Source: Clostridiaceae bacterium Marseille-Q4143 (GTDB lineage Bacteria; Bacillota; Clostridia; Lachnospirales; Lachnospiraceae). Taken from it: a stretch of DNA of 64,000 nucleotides. The first letter of the stretch is position 1. The number at the start of each line of letters is the position of its first letter. Shown here piece by piece: positions 8,609 to 17,152 of this stretch. The notes beneath the pieces are model-generated. The model saw only the letters and a program-made list of their open reading frames with translations, was not told the DNA's origin and made no database searches. The DNA lies in the NCBI GenBank assembly GCA_018228645.1, contig CP073693.1:1-64000 (forward strand), given 5' to 3'. Made by a program: the position numbers and the translations under genes.

Positions 8609-9007
8609 ATGTATATGATGAAACGAAATTTTTTGCGATGTGGTATGGCCGGATGGTGTATGGAAATCCTGTGGACCGGCCTTCATTCTTTTCGAGTCCG
8701 GGATCCGAAACTGACCGGACACTCCTCCCTCTGGATGTTTCCCATCTACGGATGCGCCGCCTTTCTGGAACCGCTGATGCGGCGGCTTATCTCCACCCCT
8801 TTCTGGAAACGCGGTCTTATCTATATGCTGTGCATTTATCTGGGGGAATATACCAGCGGTATTCTACTTCGGTACAAGAACGCATGTCCCTGGAATTATG
8901 AAAAAAGCCCCTTTCATATCCAACGTGTGATCCGACTTGATTTTGCTCCTCTTTGGTTCTGTGCCGGACTCTTTTTTGAACGTCTTCTGATACATTCAGA
9001 TTCCTGA
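8609..9007 (+). CDS. CmpB-like putative ABC-transporter type IV membrane protein
   Basis: A 132-residue membrane protein of the family annotated as putative ABC transporter permease (CmpB-like). Conserved features are GWCMEILWTG in the first helix, then GHSSLWMFPIYG and a further helix pair. The biochemical role of this family is not established. It is divergent from folC and precedes pyrB, but the strong promoter at 9028-9056 shows that pyrB is transcribed independently. Confidence 0.7.
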   Translation: MYMMKRNFLRCGMAGWCMEILWTGLHSFRVRDPKLTGHSSLWMFPIYGCAAFLEPLMRRLISTPFWKRGLIYMLCIYLGEYTSGILLRYKNACPWNYEKSPFHIQRVIRLDFAPLWFCAGLFFERLLIHSDS

Positions 9008-9027
9008 AAAAAATTTTCTTTTTTCTA

Positions 9028-9056
9028 TTGCATTTTTCAGGAGGACGATGTATTAT
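9028..9056 (+). promoter_or_regulatory. Promoter of pyrBI
   Basis: TTGCAT (9028-9033) and TATTAT (9051-9056) are 17 bases apart, followed by a 50-base leader and an AGGAGG site before the pyrB ATG. The leader is too short for a PyrR attenuator and no terminator hairpin is visible in it. Confidence 0.75.
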
Positions 9057-9105
9057 TTCGGGTTAGAGAGTTTTTAATAAAACATCCAAATATTAGGAGG
9101 TATCT

Positions 9106-10026
9106 ATGAGACATCTGATGAGTCCCCTGGATTTCAGTGTTGAAGAGCTTGACCATCTTCTGGATCTCGCCCATGACATTGAATTACATCCGGAAAAGTA
9201 CGCACATGCCTGTGATGGCAAAAAACTTGCAACCATTTTCTATGAACCAAGTACACGTACCCGTCTTAGTTTTGAAGCTGCCATGTTAAATCTTGGCGGT
9301 AATGTTTTAGGTTTTTCTTCAGCAGCAAGCAGCTCCGCTTCCAAAGGTGAGAGTGTTTCTGATACCATTCGTATGATTTCCTGTTTCGCCGATATATGTG
9401 CCATGCGTCATCCAAAAGAAGGTGCGCCAATGGTAGCCAGCGCTGTTTCTTCCATTCCGGTGATCAACGCAGGTGACGGCGGTCATCAGCATCCCAGCCA
9501 GACATTAACTGATCTTTTAACTATCCGTTCTTTGAAGGGACGACTGGATCATTTTACCATCGGTCTGTGCGGAGACTTAAAATTCGGCCGTACCGTTCAT
9601 TCTCTGGTACGCGCACTTGCACGCTATGAAGGTGTAAAATTCATTTTCATTTCTCCGGAAGAACTGAAAATGCCAAGTTATATTAAAGAAGAGGTTCTGG
9701 AAGCCAACGGTATTCCTTACCGCGAGGTAGAACGTCTGGAAGATGTAATGTCAGATCTGGATGTTCTCTACATGACCCGTGTACAGAAAGAACGTTTCTT
9801 CAACGAAGAAGATTATGTACGTCTGAAAGATTTCTATATTCTGAACAATCAGAAAATGGAACTGGCAAAAGATGATATGATCGTCATGCATCCGCTTCCC
9901 AGAGTCAACGAGATCTCTGTCGAAGTGGACAAGGACCCAAGAGCCGCTTATTTCCGTCAGGTACAGTATGGCGTCTACGTTCGTATGGCCTTGATTCTCA
10001 CACTTCTGGAGGTAAAAGTATGTTAA
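9106..10026 (+). CDS. pyrB: Aspartate carbamoyltransferase, catalytic subunit
   Basis: A 306-residue enzyme that joins carbamoyl phosphate and aspartate in the first committed step of pyrimidine synthesis. The carbamoyl-phosphate motif [11 protein letters not shown] (about residues 47-57), the loop SSSASKGES with the mobile Ser and Lys, HPSQTLTDL and the aspartate-binding [10 protein letters not shown] are all intact. The length equals the usual catalytic chain. The stop codon overlaps the pyrI start (ATGTTAA), indicating translational coupling with the regulatory subunit. Confidence 0.98.
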   Translation: MRHLMSPLDFSVEELDHLLDLAHDIELHPEKYAHACDGKKLATIFYEPSTRTRLSFEAAMLNLGGNVLGFSSAASSSASKGESVSDTIRMISCFADICAMRHPKEGAPMVASAVSSIPVINAGDGGHQHPSQTLTDLLTIRSLKGRLDHFTIGLCGDLKFGRTVHSLVRALARYEGVKFIFISPEELKMPSYIKEEVLEANGIPYREVERLEDVMSDLDVLYMTRVQKERFFNEEDYVRLKDFYILNNQKMELAKDDMIVMHPLPRVNEISVEVDKDPRAAYFRQVQYGVYVRMALILTLLEVKVC

Positions 10027-10460
10027 ATATCGGTGGACTTCACGAAGGTTTCGTACTGGACCATATCGAAGCCGGCAAAAGCATGGAAATCTATAAATAC
10101 CTGGGACTCGACAAATTTGACTGTACCGTTGCCATTATCAAAAATGCCAAAAGCAACAAGATGGGCAAAAAGGACATTATTAAGATCGAGTGCCCGATTG
10201 ATGAAATTGACCTGGATGCACTGGGATTCATCGATCACAACATTACAGTCAATATCATAAAAAATGATAAGATCGTGGAAAAGAAAACTCTTTCTCTTCC
10301 GAAAGAGATCCATAACGTGGCAAAATGCAAAAACCCGCGCTGTATCACTTCCATTGAGCAGGAGCTTGAGCAGGTCTTCCTTCTGACCGATCCGAAGAAG
10401 GGTATCTACCGCTGCAAATATTGCGAAGAGAAATACACACACAAAAAGAAAAAAGCTTAA
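10020..10460 (+). CDS. pyrI: Aspartate carbamoyltransferase, regulatory subunit
   Basis: A 146-residue regulatory chain that binds nucleotide effectors and joins catalytic trimers into the allosteric holoenzyme. The N-terminal allosteric domain contains [12 protein letters not shown], and the C-terminal zinc domain carries the four cysteines as CKNPRC (about 106-111) and CKYC (about 134-137). It overlaps pyrB by 7 bases. A strong hairpin terminator follows immediately. Confidence 0.97.
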   Translation: MLNIGGLHEGFVLDHIEAGKSMEIYKYLGLDKFDCTVAIIKNAKSNKMGKKDIIKIECPIDEIDLDALGFIDHNITVNIIKNDKIVEKKTLSLPKEIHNVAKCKNPRCITSIEQELEQVFLLTDPKKGIYRCKYCEEKYTHKKKKA

Positions 10461-10461
10461 T

Positions 10462-10506
10462 AAAAGAAGAGGAATCCGGGCATCACTGCTCAGATTCCTC
10501 TTTTAT
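10462..10506. terminator. Bidirectional terminator between pyrI and the AI-2E-family gene
   Basis: GAGGAATC (10469-10476) pairs with GATTCCTC (10493-10500), extended by A-rich and T-rich flanks (TAAAAGA upstream, TTTTATTT downstream). The two genes converge here, and the minus-strand gene ends inside the loop. Confidence 0.85.
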
Positions 10507-11754
10507 TTCTTCACGTTCTCGTTTCTCCGCCGCCTGCTCATCCAGTCGGTCGTGCATCCATCCTTTGATCAAATGATAGATAAATCCAAAGACCGGCACG
10601 CCGATGACCATGCCGACAATTCCAAAGACACCGCCGAACAACAGAATCGAAAACAATACCCAGAAGCTGCTGAGCTGCGTGGTGTTTCCCAGAATCTTCG
10701 GTCCCAGGATATTTCCATCGAACTGCTGCAAAATGATGATAAACACGACAAAATACACACATTTCAGCGGATCTACCATCAGAATCAGCGCCGCCGTCGG
10801 AATAGCACCGATAAACGGTCCAAAGAACGGAATGATGTTGGTTACTCCAATGATCACACTAACCAGAACTGCATATGGCATATTTACCACAACAGTGAAC
10901 ACCATACAGATCAGGCCGATAATGAGTGAATCCAGAAGTTTTCCCTTGACAAATCCTCCCAGATAGTCGTTTAGAATATTCGTCTCTTCAATAATCCACT
11001 CTGCGCGCTGAAGTTTCAGTTTCTGCCCTCTTTTTTTGCGCCTTTCATTGATCTCTGTCAGATCACGATAAGGAAAAAATGCCTGCACCATAAGCCTCGC
11101 CTGCCGGCAGAACATTTCCCGGCTGTTCAGGAAATAAACTGCCACGATAAGACCAATGATCAGATTCTTTGCCACACCGATCATAGTCAGAAGACTGGAA
11201 GACACACCGGTAATAATATTATTGATATTAGGAAGCAGACTCGTCTTCGCAAAATTCTGCACATAGTCCATAATATCCGTGGAATACTGCTCCACATAAT
11301 TCAGCATCACCGGATTATCTTCCACCAGCTTTTCCAGCCAGGCACTGGCTGTCTGAATATATCCAGGCATGGCTTCCACCAGAAGCAGAATGCTGTTCAC
11401 CAGCTGCGGCACCAGCATGGCAATCAACGCATAAATGATCAGGCAGAATAACAGAATACTGCCCAAAATTGCAATTCCTTTAAAGAGACCCTGCAGCTTC
11501 TTTCTTTTTTCCGGTGTTCTGCGGGTAAGCTGTACTTTATCGGCCAGATAATTTTCTATAGAATTGCATACCGGTGTCAGAAGATAGGCAATCACTGCAC
11601 CGTAAATAAACGGCATCAGAATATTAGCTATCACTTTTACATAATGTCCCAGTTCTTTCAGCCGGAACACTACAAAGAAGAACAGAATACACATGGCCAC
11701 CGTCAGAAAAACAGCCAGTCCTTTATAATAGTAATCTTTCCACTTCTCCTTCAT
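10483..11754 (-). CDS. AI-2E family (UPF0118) transporter-like membrane protein
   Basis: A 423-residue protein with about eight membrane segments and the family signatures PFIYGAVIAYLLTP near residue 50 and, after a basic loop around residue 240, GGFVKGKLLDSLIIG and IPFFGPFIGAIP. Members include TqsA/YdgG-type autoinducer-2 exporters and Na+/H+ antiporter-like proteins, so the cargo cannot be read from sequence. The C-terminal tail is strongly charged. The gene is only 18 bases behind the tethered solute-binding protein and probably ends the sensory operon that starts at 16032, although a functional link is not obvious. Confidence 0.85.
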   Translation of the reverse strand: MKEKWKDYYYKGLAVFLTVAMCILFFFVVFRLKELGHYVKVIANILMPFIYGAVIAYLLTPVCNSIENYLADKVQLTRRTPEKRKKLQGLFKGIAILGSILLFCLIIYALIAMLVPQLVNSILLLVEAMPGYIQTASAWLEKLVEDNPVMLNYVEQYSTDIMDYVQNFAKTSLLPNINNIITGVSSSLLTMIGVAKNLIIGLIVAVYFLNSREMFCRQARLMVQAFFPYRDLTEINERRKKRGQKLKLQRAEWIIEETNILNDYLGGFVKGKLLDSLIIGLICMVFTVVVNMPYAVLVSVIIGVTNIIPFFGPFIGAIPTAALILMVDPLKCVYFVVFIIILQQFDGNILGPKILGNTTQLSSFWVLFSILLFGGVFGIVGMVIGVPVFGFIYHLIKGWMHDRLDEQAAEKREREEIKEESEQ

Positions 11755-11772
11755 ACCTTCGTCCTTTCTTTT

Positions 11773-13086
11773 CTACTGCTGAAGATAGCTGTTCACGGTA
11801 CGCTGCAGAATCTTAAGGCTGCTGTCAATGGTTTCATCATTTTCCAGAATCTGTCCGATCTCACTGTCTGCCAGAGCCAGAGCCTGCTCATAACGTTTGA
11901 ACTGCGGTTCAATCTTTCCGTCTTCTATAATTCTGCCCAGAAGACTGCCGCTGATAACCGTATCACTCTCTTCCATGTCCTCCTGTACGATGCTTTCCAT
12001 CTCTCTGGATTCCGTCACTGCCTTTAATACGGAAGCCCCCTGGGAATTCCGGAAAATCTCCGTCTGAATGTCTTCATCATAGGTCAGAAGCTTTAAGAAT
12101 TCCCACGCCAGCTGTTCACACTTCGTATGAGAACTGATTCCCATAAGCAGCGTATCTACCTGGGAAAGATTGCCCCCCTGATAACCGGCCGGCATGGTAA
12201 TACAGTCCCACTGGAAATTCGCATAACGTTTGATCTTATACGGATAAGTCTTATACGTACGGTACTCAGCAAAAGTCAGCGGCATAAACACTACATGACC
12301 CGCATTAAAGTCTTCCTGCGTCACTTTTTCTCCCTGATACAGATCATTCAGGCGTCTGGTAAACTGGATTGCCTCCGTCACCTTCTCGTCTGTAAAATTG
12401 CTTTCTTTTCCATCCGGTGCAAAGATCTCTCCATTGTTGGAATATACCGCATTCTGCCAGCCGAAATTGTAACATCCAAACTGATCGATCACACCGTCTT
12501 CATTGGTATCTCTGGTCACTTTCTGGCAGATACTATACATGGTATCCCAGTTCCAGTCCGGATTGGGCAGGGCGATTCCTTCCTTTGCCAGAAGGGTTTT
12601 ATTCACAAACATCAGCGTAGGAACTGTCTCATAGGGAAGTGCATACTGCACATCTCCGTACTGCCCGCTCCGGAATGCACTGCTGTAATATTTTTCTGTT
12701 TCAAAATCCGGGTCTTTTTCCATCAGAGGTTCCAGATTTTTCATAACGCCCATGGATGAAAACTGATTAAAATCCGTACCCAGCACCATAAACACATCCG
12801 GTTCCTTTCCCGCCAGCAGTTTTCTGGAAAACCACTCGGAATAATCATCTTTACTGATGCCGCTGTAGTAATGGATCTTCACACCTGGATGTTCTTTTTC
12901 AAATCTTGCAATTGCCTTGTCAAAGATGACAAAGCTGTTGGCACTCGCCACATTCCAGTTACTGCCGGTAAACATGCCAAACTCCAGAACTGTCTCCTGT
13001 CGGTAATGGATCCATGCTGTTACAGTCATAAGAAGAACCACAGCCGCGACCCCCACCCAGACAAGCACTTTTCTCTGTCTGTTCAT
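11773..13086 (-). CDS. Membrane-tethered extracellular solute-binding protein (family 1), no partner permease
   Basis: A 437-residue family 1 receptor fold (carbohydrate type; residues about 35-435). The N-terminus is a basic stretch and one hydrophobic helix (residues 7-25) without a lipobox cysteine, so it is probably anchored by an uncleaved helix rather than released or lipidated. The ATG at 13086 follows an AGGAGG site that overlaps the stop of the response regulator; the longer frame to 13131 would lie inside that gene. No type-I permease genes are nearby. Its place behind a histidine kinase and regulator suggests a sensory or accessory role rather than import, which is an inference. 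Confidence 0.8.
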   Translation of the reverse strand: MNRQRKVLVWVGVAAVVLLMTVTAWIHYRQETVLEFGMFTGSNWNVASANSFVIFDKAIARFEKEHPGVKIHYYSGISKDDYSEWFSRKLLAGKEPDVFMVLGTDFNQFSSMGVMKNLEPLMEKDPDFETEKYYSSAFRSGQYGDVQYALPYETVPTLMFVNKTLLAKEGIALPNPDWNWDTMYSICQKVTRDTNEDGVIDQFGCYNFGWQNAVYSNNGEIFAPDGKESNFTDEKVTEAIQFTRRLNDLYQGEKVTQEDFNAGHVVFMPLTFAEYRTYKTYPYKIKRYANFQWDCITMPAGYQGGNLSQVDTLLMGISSHTKCEQLAWEFLKLLTYDEDIQTEIFRNSQGASVLKAVTESREMESIVQEDMEESDTVISGSLLGRIIEDGKIEPQFKRYEQALALADSEIGQILENDETIDSSLKILQRTVNSYLQQ

Positions 13087-13096
13087 CCCGCGCCTC

Positions 13097-13774
13097 CTAC
13101 TCTTCCAGCTCCGCCAGTTTTCCAGCCGCATTTGTCTGTACAGCCCAGATTGCCAGCTGGGTCCGATCTCTCAAATCCAGCTTGTTCAAAATAGTACTTA
13201 GATAATTTCTCACAGTACCATCAGAAAGCCCAAGAATTTCTGCGATTTCCTTATTGGAAGCACCTTTTCCTACCTGTACGATAATCTTCCACTCCGTCTT
13301 TGTCAGCTCCTCCGCCGCTTTATTTCCAACGGTAATGGAGTAGTCTGCCTGTGCCATCTGAGAAAACAGTTTAAATACCTTTGTCGCAATATCCGGGTTG
13401 ATCATAGCCCGTCCACTGTATACCGTCTTGATGGCATTTTCCAGTTCATCCATGGACACACCTTTTAAAAGATAACCGCTGGCGCCGAACTTCAATGCAT
13501 TGTAGACATACTCGTCATCATCAAATGTCGTCAGAATGATAATCTTGATCTGTGGATAATTTTCTTTGATAATCTTGGTGCACTGTACTCCATCCATCTT
13601 AGGCATTCGGATATCCATGAGAATCACGTCCGGCTTTTCCTTCCGGATACTGCGGATCACATCCTGCCCGTCCGCCGCCACATCACACACTTCGATATCT
13701 GCTTTGCTGTTCAGCACAATCTGCAGGCTCTGCCGGATCAGTTCCTGATCATCAGCTATTAATACTTTAATCAT
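13097..13774 (-). CDS. NarL/LuxR-family response regulator
   Basis: A 225-residue two-component regulator. The receiver domain (about 1-120) has the acidic pair DDQE (residues 8-9), the phosphoacceptor in MDIRMPKMDG (about residue 54), the switch Thr (LTTFDD) and the conserved Lys in LLKGVS. The C-terminal LuxR helix-turn-helix carries GASNKEIAEILGLSDGTVRNYLS. It overlaps the kinase gene by 8 bases. It is the most natural candidate to bind the shared site in front of the two sugar operons (19869-19884 and 22771-22786). Confidence 0.95.
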   Translation of the reverse strand: MIKVLIADDQELIRQSLQIVLNSKADIEVCDVAADGQDVIRSIRKEKPDVILMDIRMPKMDGVQCTKIIKENYPQIKIIILTTFDDDEYVYNALKFGASGYLLKGVSMDELENAIKTVYSGRAMINPDIATKVFKLFSQMAQADYSITVGNKAAEELTKTEWKIIVQVGKGASNKEIAEILGLSDGTVRNYLSTILNKLDLRDRTQLAIWAVQTNAAGKLAELEE

Positions 13775-15077
13775 ATGTCTCTCCCCATCTGATCGGAATC
13801 CTTGCAGTCACCGTAAATCCGTTTCTGCCGTCAAAGGATACCGTTCCCTTTAACATTTCAATGCGTTCTTTTATATGCTTGGTGCCAAATCCGCTCTTGA
13901 TCTCTTCACAGCCGATTCCGTTATCCTTAATCACCAGCAGTATCTCACCATCGATCTTTTTCAGTGTAATCCAGATCTTCTTCGCATGTCCATGGCGAAC
14001 CGCATTGGTGATGCTCTCCTGAATTACACGGTAAATAGCATTTTCTTCATCCTCATCAAATTTCAGATGTTTTTCCTCGGTCTCAAAATGAATTTCCACA
14101 TCAGATACCTGGCTCATTTCCATGACCATTTTCCGTATTGCCACTTCCAGACTTAAACGTTCCAACGCATCCGGACGAAGTTCATTTACCGAACGCCGGA
14201 TTTCCTTAATACCGTCCCTGCTGACCTGAGACAACATCTCCAGTTGTTTCTTAGTCTGGTCTGGAGCCACATCGATAATAGCAAGGCAGGCATCCAGTCC
14301 TGCAGTGATACCGGTCAGAGTATGTCCCAGCGTATCGTGAATTTCTCTGGCCAGACGGTTCCGTTCTCTGGTCTGAGCCATCCGTTCGGACATATCTGCA
14401 TATTCTTTCAGCTGCTCATTGGCTGTCTGAAGCTCGTGGTAAAGCTGATTGACTTCTTCAATGGTACCACGCTGCACATTAATAACATAAACGCAGTAGA
14501 CGATAAACAGAATAATATTCAGCGAAATGATAACATTGAAAATGCTGAACAAATACTGCTGAGTACCGGACGGATAATATCGGATGTAGTCTGACACACT
14601 GTAAAGAGGTGTGTAAATAGACAACAGTTCATAGTCCGCCACCAGATATCCCGCTATAGCTGTAGCTACGAAAAAAATCTTCACTTTTCCGTCTTTGACA
14701 TAGGCAATCACATTGGCAAATACCAGCAATAAGAGACCATTATAGTTAAAATCCATCTGCACGACCAGTCCGACACATACGAATGCGTCTACCAGAAGTG
14801 TGCAGACCGTCAGACGGCTGTGATCCTGCTGCCAGATCTGCCGCAGGGCAAACGTGATAACCATCACCATCATCAGTCCCATACAGAGCAGCAGATTTTC
14901 CCCTGGATTTACCGGTATCGTCACCACGCTGTCCAGAAAGGTTCTGGCATCATAATGGGCCAGGATCCGGTTTGTTGTGGCATAGATAAATCCGCAGATC
15001 AGTCCGACCGCCAGTATATTCAATATCAGCATGCCCGCCTGAAACAGCGTGACATACTGGTCTTTTTTATCATTCAT
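13767..15077 (-). CDS. Sensor histidine kinase (HisKA_3 type) with six membrane helices
   Basis: A 436-residue kinase. About six hydrophobic helices fill residues 10-215, followed by a coiled-coil linker, the HisKA_3 dimerisation domain with the phospho-His in REIHDTLGHTLTG (about residue 255), and a HATPase domain with QESITNAVRHGHAKK and DNGIGC. The ATG at 15077 was chosen for its AAGGAG site. There is no large extracellular sensor domain, so ligand recognition is probably delegated to the lipoprotein receptor encoded 10 bases upstream. A comparable arrangement is the XylFII-LytS pair of clostridia. Confidence 0.93.
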   Translation of the reverse strand: MNDKKDQYVTLFQAGMLILNILAVGLICGFIYATTNRILAHYDARTFLDSVVTIPVNPGENLLLCMGLMMVMVITFALRQIWQQDHSRLTVCTLLVDAFVCVGLVVQMDFNYNGLLLLVFANVIAYVKDGKVKIFFVATAIAGYLVADYELLSIYTPLYSVSDYIRYYPSGTQQYLFSIFNVIISLNIILFIVYCVYVINVQRGTIEEVNQLYHELQTANEQLKEYADMSERMAQTRERNRLAREIHDTLGHTLTGITAGLDACLAIIDVAPDQTKKQLEMLSQVSRDGIKEIRRSVNELRPDALERLSLEVAIRKMVMEMSQVSDVEIHFETEEKHLKFDEDEENAIYRVIQESITNAVRHGHAKKIWITLKKIDGEILLVIKDNGIGCEEIKSGFGTKHIKERIEMLKGTVSFDGRNGFTVTARIPIRWGETYD

Positions 15078-15087
15078 ATTCTGCTCC

Positions 15088-16032
15088 TTACTGCCAGCCG
15101 TTGATCTCATAGTCTCCCAGATTTTCTCTGGTGATCAGTGTCGGTTCAATGCTGATATACGGATCTACTTTCTGTCCGTCCAGATACTGGTAGGCAGTCT
15201 CTGCCGCTACTCTTCCAATGGTTTTGGGACTCTGCATACTGGTTGCCGTCACATATCCAAGCTTCAGCATGGACTTAAAATCCGGTGATCCGTCAATGCC
15301 GTAGATCAGCACTCCATCTTCCCTGTGATACTGCTGAAGCGTTGCCAGCGCACCAAGTGCAGTCGGATCATTGCCTCCCATCACCACATCAAAATCAATA
15401 TTTTTTTTCAACAGTACTGCCATAGCATCTGCAGACACTTCAAATTCTCCGGCACCCCCTGCTTCTGCGATGACCTTATAAGCCGGATAATCTGCCACAG
15501 TATCCATAAAGCCCTGAATCCGGTTATTAATCGATGCCTGAATCGGATTATTGATAACCACAATGCGTGCATGATCCATTCTGTTCATCATATCCTGAGC
15601 ACACAGAACCCCTGCCTGATAATTATCCGTCTCTATGGCAGCCGTCACATATTCCATATCTTTTACCATGGTATCAATATCAATGACGACTACACCAGCT
15701 TCTTTACAAGCTTCCAGAGCAGGCCGGACTTTATCAAGGTCTACAGGATTTAAGAACAGCACCTGCATGCCTTCCTCGATCATCTCCAGAATCTGTCCAT
15801 TTTGCTTTTCCTGATCCTGACATGGATTTCTGGAAATCAGGATATCCCCATTAGCTTCCACTACTTCCTGTATTGCTTCATGAAGCACATCAAAATAAGG
15901 ATTGTTCCTGGTCATGTAAGTTGCGCCAAAAATTCTCGGTTCATGACTGTCTTTCTGTTTCTCGATCATCCCGCATCCGCCAAGCAACAGAACGCAGATC
16001 AGAATCCATGCAGTCAAACGGTATTTTTTCAT
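15088..16032 (-). CDS. Sugar-binding lipoprotein of the RbsB/YtfQ type, probable co-receptor of the kinase
   Basis: A 314-residue type-4 periplasmic-binding fold protein. The signal peptide ends in the lipobox LLGGC (about residues 16-20), so it is a membrane lipoprotein. It is a clear paralogue of the transporter receptor at 18724-19773: both share GGNDPTALGA, YG(I/V)DGSPD, QSPxTIG and a C-terminal (N/D)GWQ. The start at 16032 follows GGAGGAAGGAGAGG. It heads the operon with the kinase and regulator and has no permease of its own, which fits a sensing role. A transcription terminator separates it from the importer genes upstream. Confidence 0.88.
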   Translation of the reverse strand: MKKYRLTAWILICVLLLGGCGMIEKQKDSHEPRIFGATYMTRNNPYFDVLHEAIQEVVEANGDILISRNPCQDQEKQNGQILEMIEEGMQVLFLNPVDLDKVRPALEACKEAGVVVIDIDTMVKDMEYVTAAIETDNYQAGVLCAQDMMNRMDHARIVVINNPIQASINNRIQGFMDTVADYPAYKVIAEAGGAGEFEVSADAMAVLLKKNIDFDVVMGGNDPTALGALATLQQYHREDGVLIYGIDGSPDFKSMLKLGYVTATSMQSPKTIGRVAAETAYQYLDGQKVDPYISIEPTLITRENLGDYEINGWQ

Positions 16033-16104
16033 CTGCCTCTCCTTCCTCCCTATGAAATTTATTATAACACTACTGCCAGGATCCTTCCATAAATTTGGCA
16101 CAAA

Positions 16105-16138
16105 AAAATCCTCTGCACCATACGATACAGAGGATTTT
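16105..16138 (-). terminator. Terminator of the sugar ABC importer operon
   Basis: AAAATCCTCTG (16105-16115) pairs with CAGAGGATTTT (16128-16138); on the minus strand the stem runs into a T7 tract. It lies 17 bases after the permease stop. Confidence 0.88.
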
Positions 16139-16155
16139 GGAAAGATTATTCAATC

Positions 16156-17127
16156 TTAACGTCCGGCTTTCTTATTACGCAGGAAGTCTACGTATACAGC
16201 CAGCAGGATTACAAGACCTTTTACGATATACTGGAAGTTGGAATCCACTCCCATCAGGTTCAGTCCGTTATTCAGAACACCGATGATCAGGACACCGATT
16301 AAAGTACCGCCGATACGTCCGGAACCACCACTCATGGAAGTTCCACCAACTACTACAGATGCAATGGCATCCATCTCAGCTCCGTCGCCGGCTGTCGGCT
16401 GTCCGGAATACAGACGGGATGCAATGACAACACCTGCAATACCAGCCATAACACCGGTATATGCATATACGATAAATTTTACTTTCTGAACACTGATTCC
16501 TGAAAACTTTGCTGCCTGTACATTACCACCTACTGCGTAAATGTGACGTCCCAGCTGAGTTTTGTTGATCATGAGAGCTGCAATAACAAAAATCACAATC
16601 ATCAGAATAACCGGAGTCGGAACCGGTCCTACATAACCGGCACCCGGGAATTTGAATGCATCCGTCATACAACGAATTGGAGCACCGCCGGTCAGTACCA
16701 GTGCAATACCCTTTGTAATATTCATGGATGCCAGCGTTACAATGAAAGGCGGGATGTCGGTCTTACAGATGATGAAACCATTGAACAGACCTACTGCTGC
16801 ACCAACTGCGATTGCCGCGATAAAACCAACAGCCTCCGGAAGTCCGAAGTTTACCACGCATCCTGCTGCCACAACACCGGACAGAGCGATAACAGAACCT
16901 ACGGAAAGGTCGATACCGCCAAGGATAATAACCATGGTCATACCGGTTGCCAGGAACAGGTTGGAAGCATTCTGACGAAGAATGTTAAACATATTCTTCG
17001 GGGTCAGGAAGGTACTTCTCGTAGTCGGAAATACGGTCAGGAATATAAACATTGCCAGTAATGCAATGATAATACCAATATTGTCTTTAAAATATTTTAC
17101 AACTCCATTTTTGAATCTGGTTGCCAT
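16156..17127 (-). CDS. Sugar ABC transporter permease (RbsC-like)
   Basis: A 323-residue inner-membrane permease of the ribose/galactofuranose class, with about nine hydrophobic segments. The family signature is seen as GGIDLSVGSVIALSGV (about 77-92), with AVGGNVQAAKFSGI (about 202-215) forming the coupling helix region. It is the last gene of the receptor-ATPase-permease operon, 25 bases behind the ATPase gene. One permease gene suggests a homodimeric channel, as in RbsABC systems. Confidence 0.93.
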   Translation of the reverse strand: MATRFKNGVVKYFKDNIGIIIALLAMFIFLTVFPTTRSTFLTPKNMFNILRQNASNLFLATGMTMVIILGGIDLSVGSVIALSGVVAAGCVVNFGLPEAVGFIAAIAVGAAVGLFNGFIICKTDIPPFIVTLASMNITKGIALVLTGGAPIRCMTDAFKFPGAGYVGPVPTPVILMIVIFVIAALMINKTQLGRHIYAVGGNVQAAKFSGISVQKVKFIVYAYTGVMAGIAGVVIASRLYSGQPTAGDGAEMDAIASVVVGGTSMSGGSGRIGGTLIGVLIIGVLNNGLNLMGVDSNFQYIVKGLVILLAVYVDFLRNKKAGR

Positions 17128-17152
17128 AATGTCTTCTCCTCCTTCGCTTACA

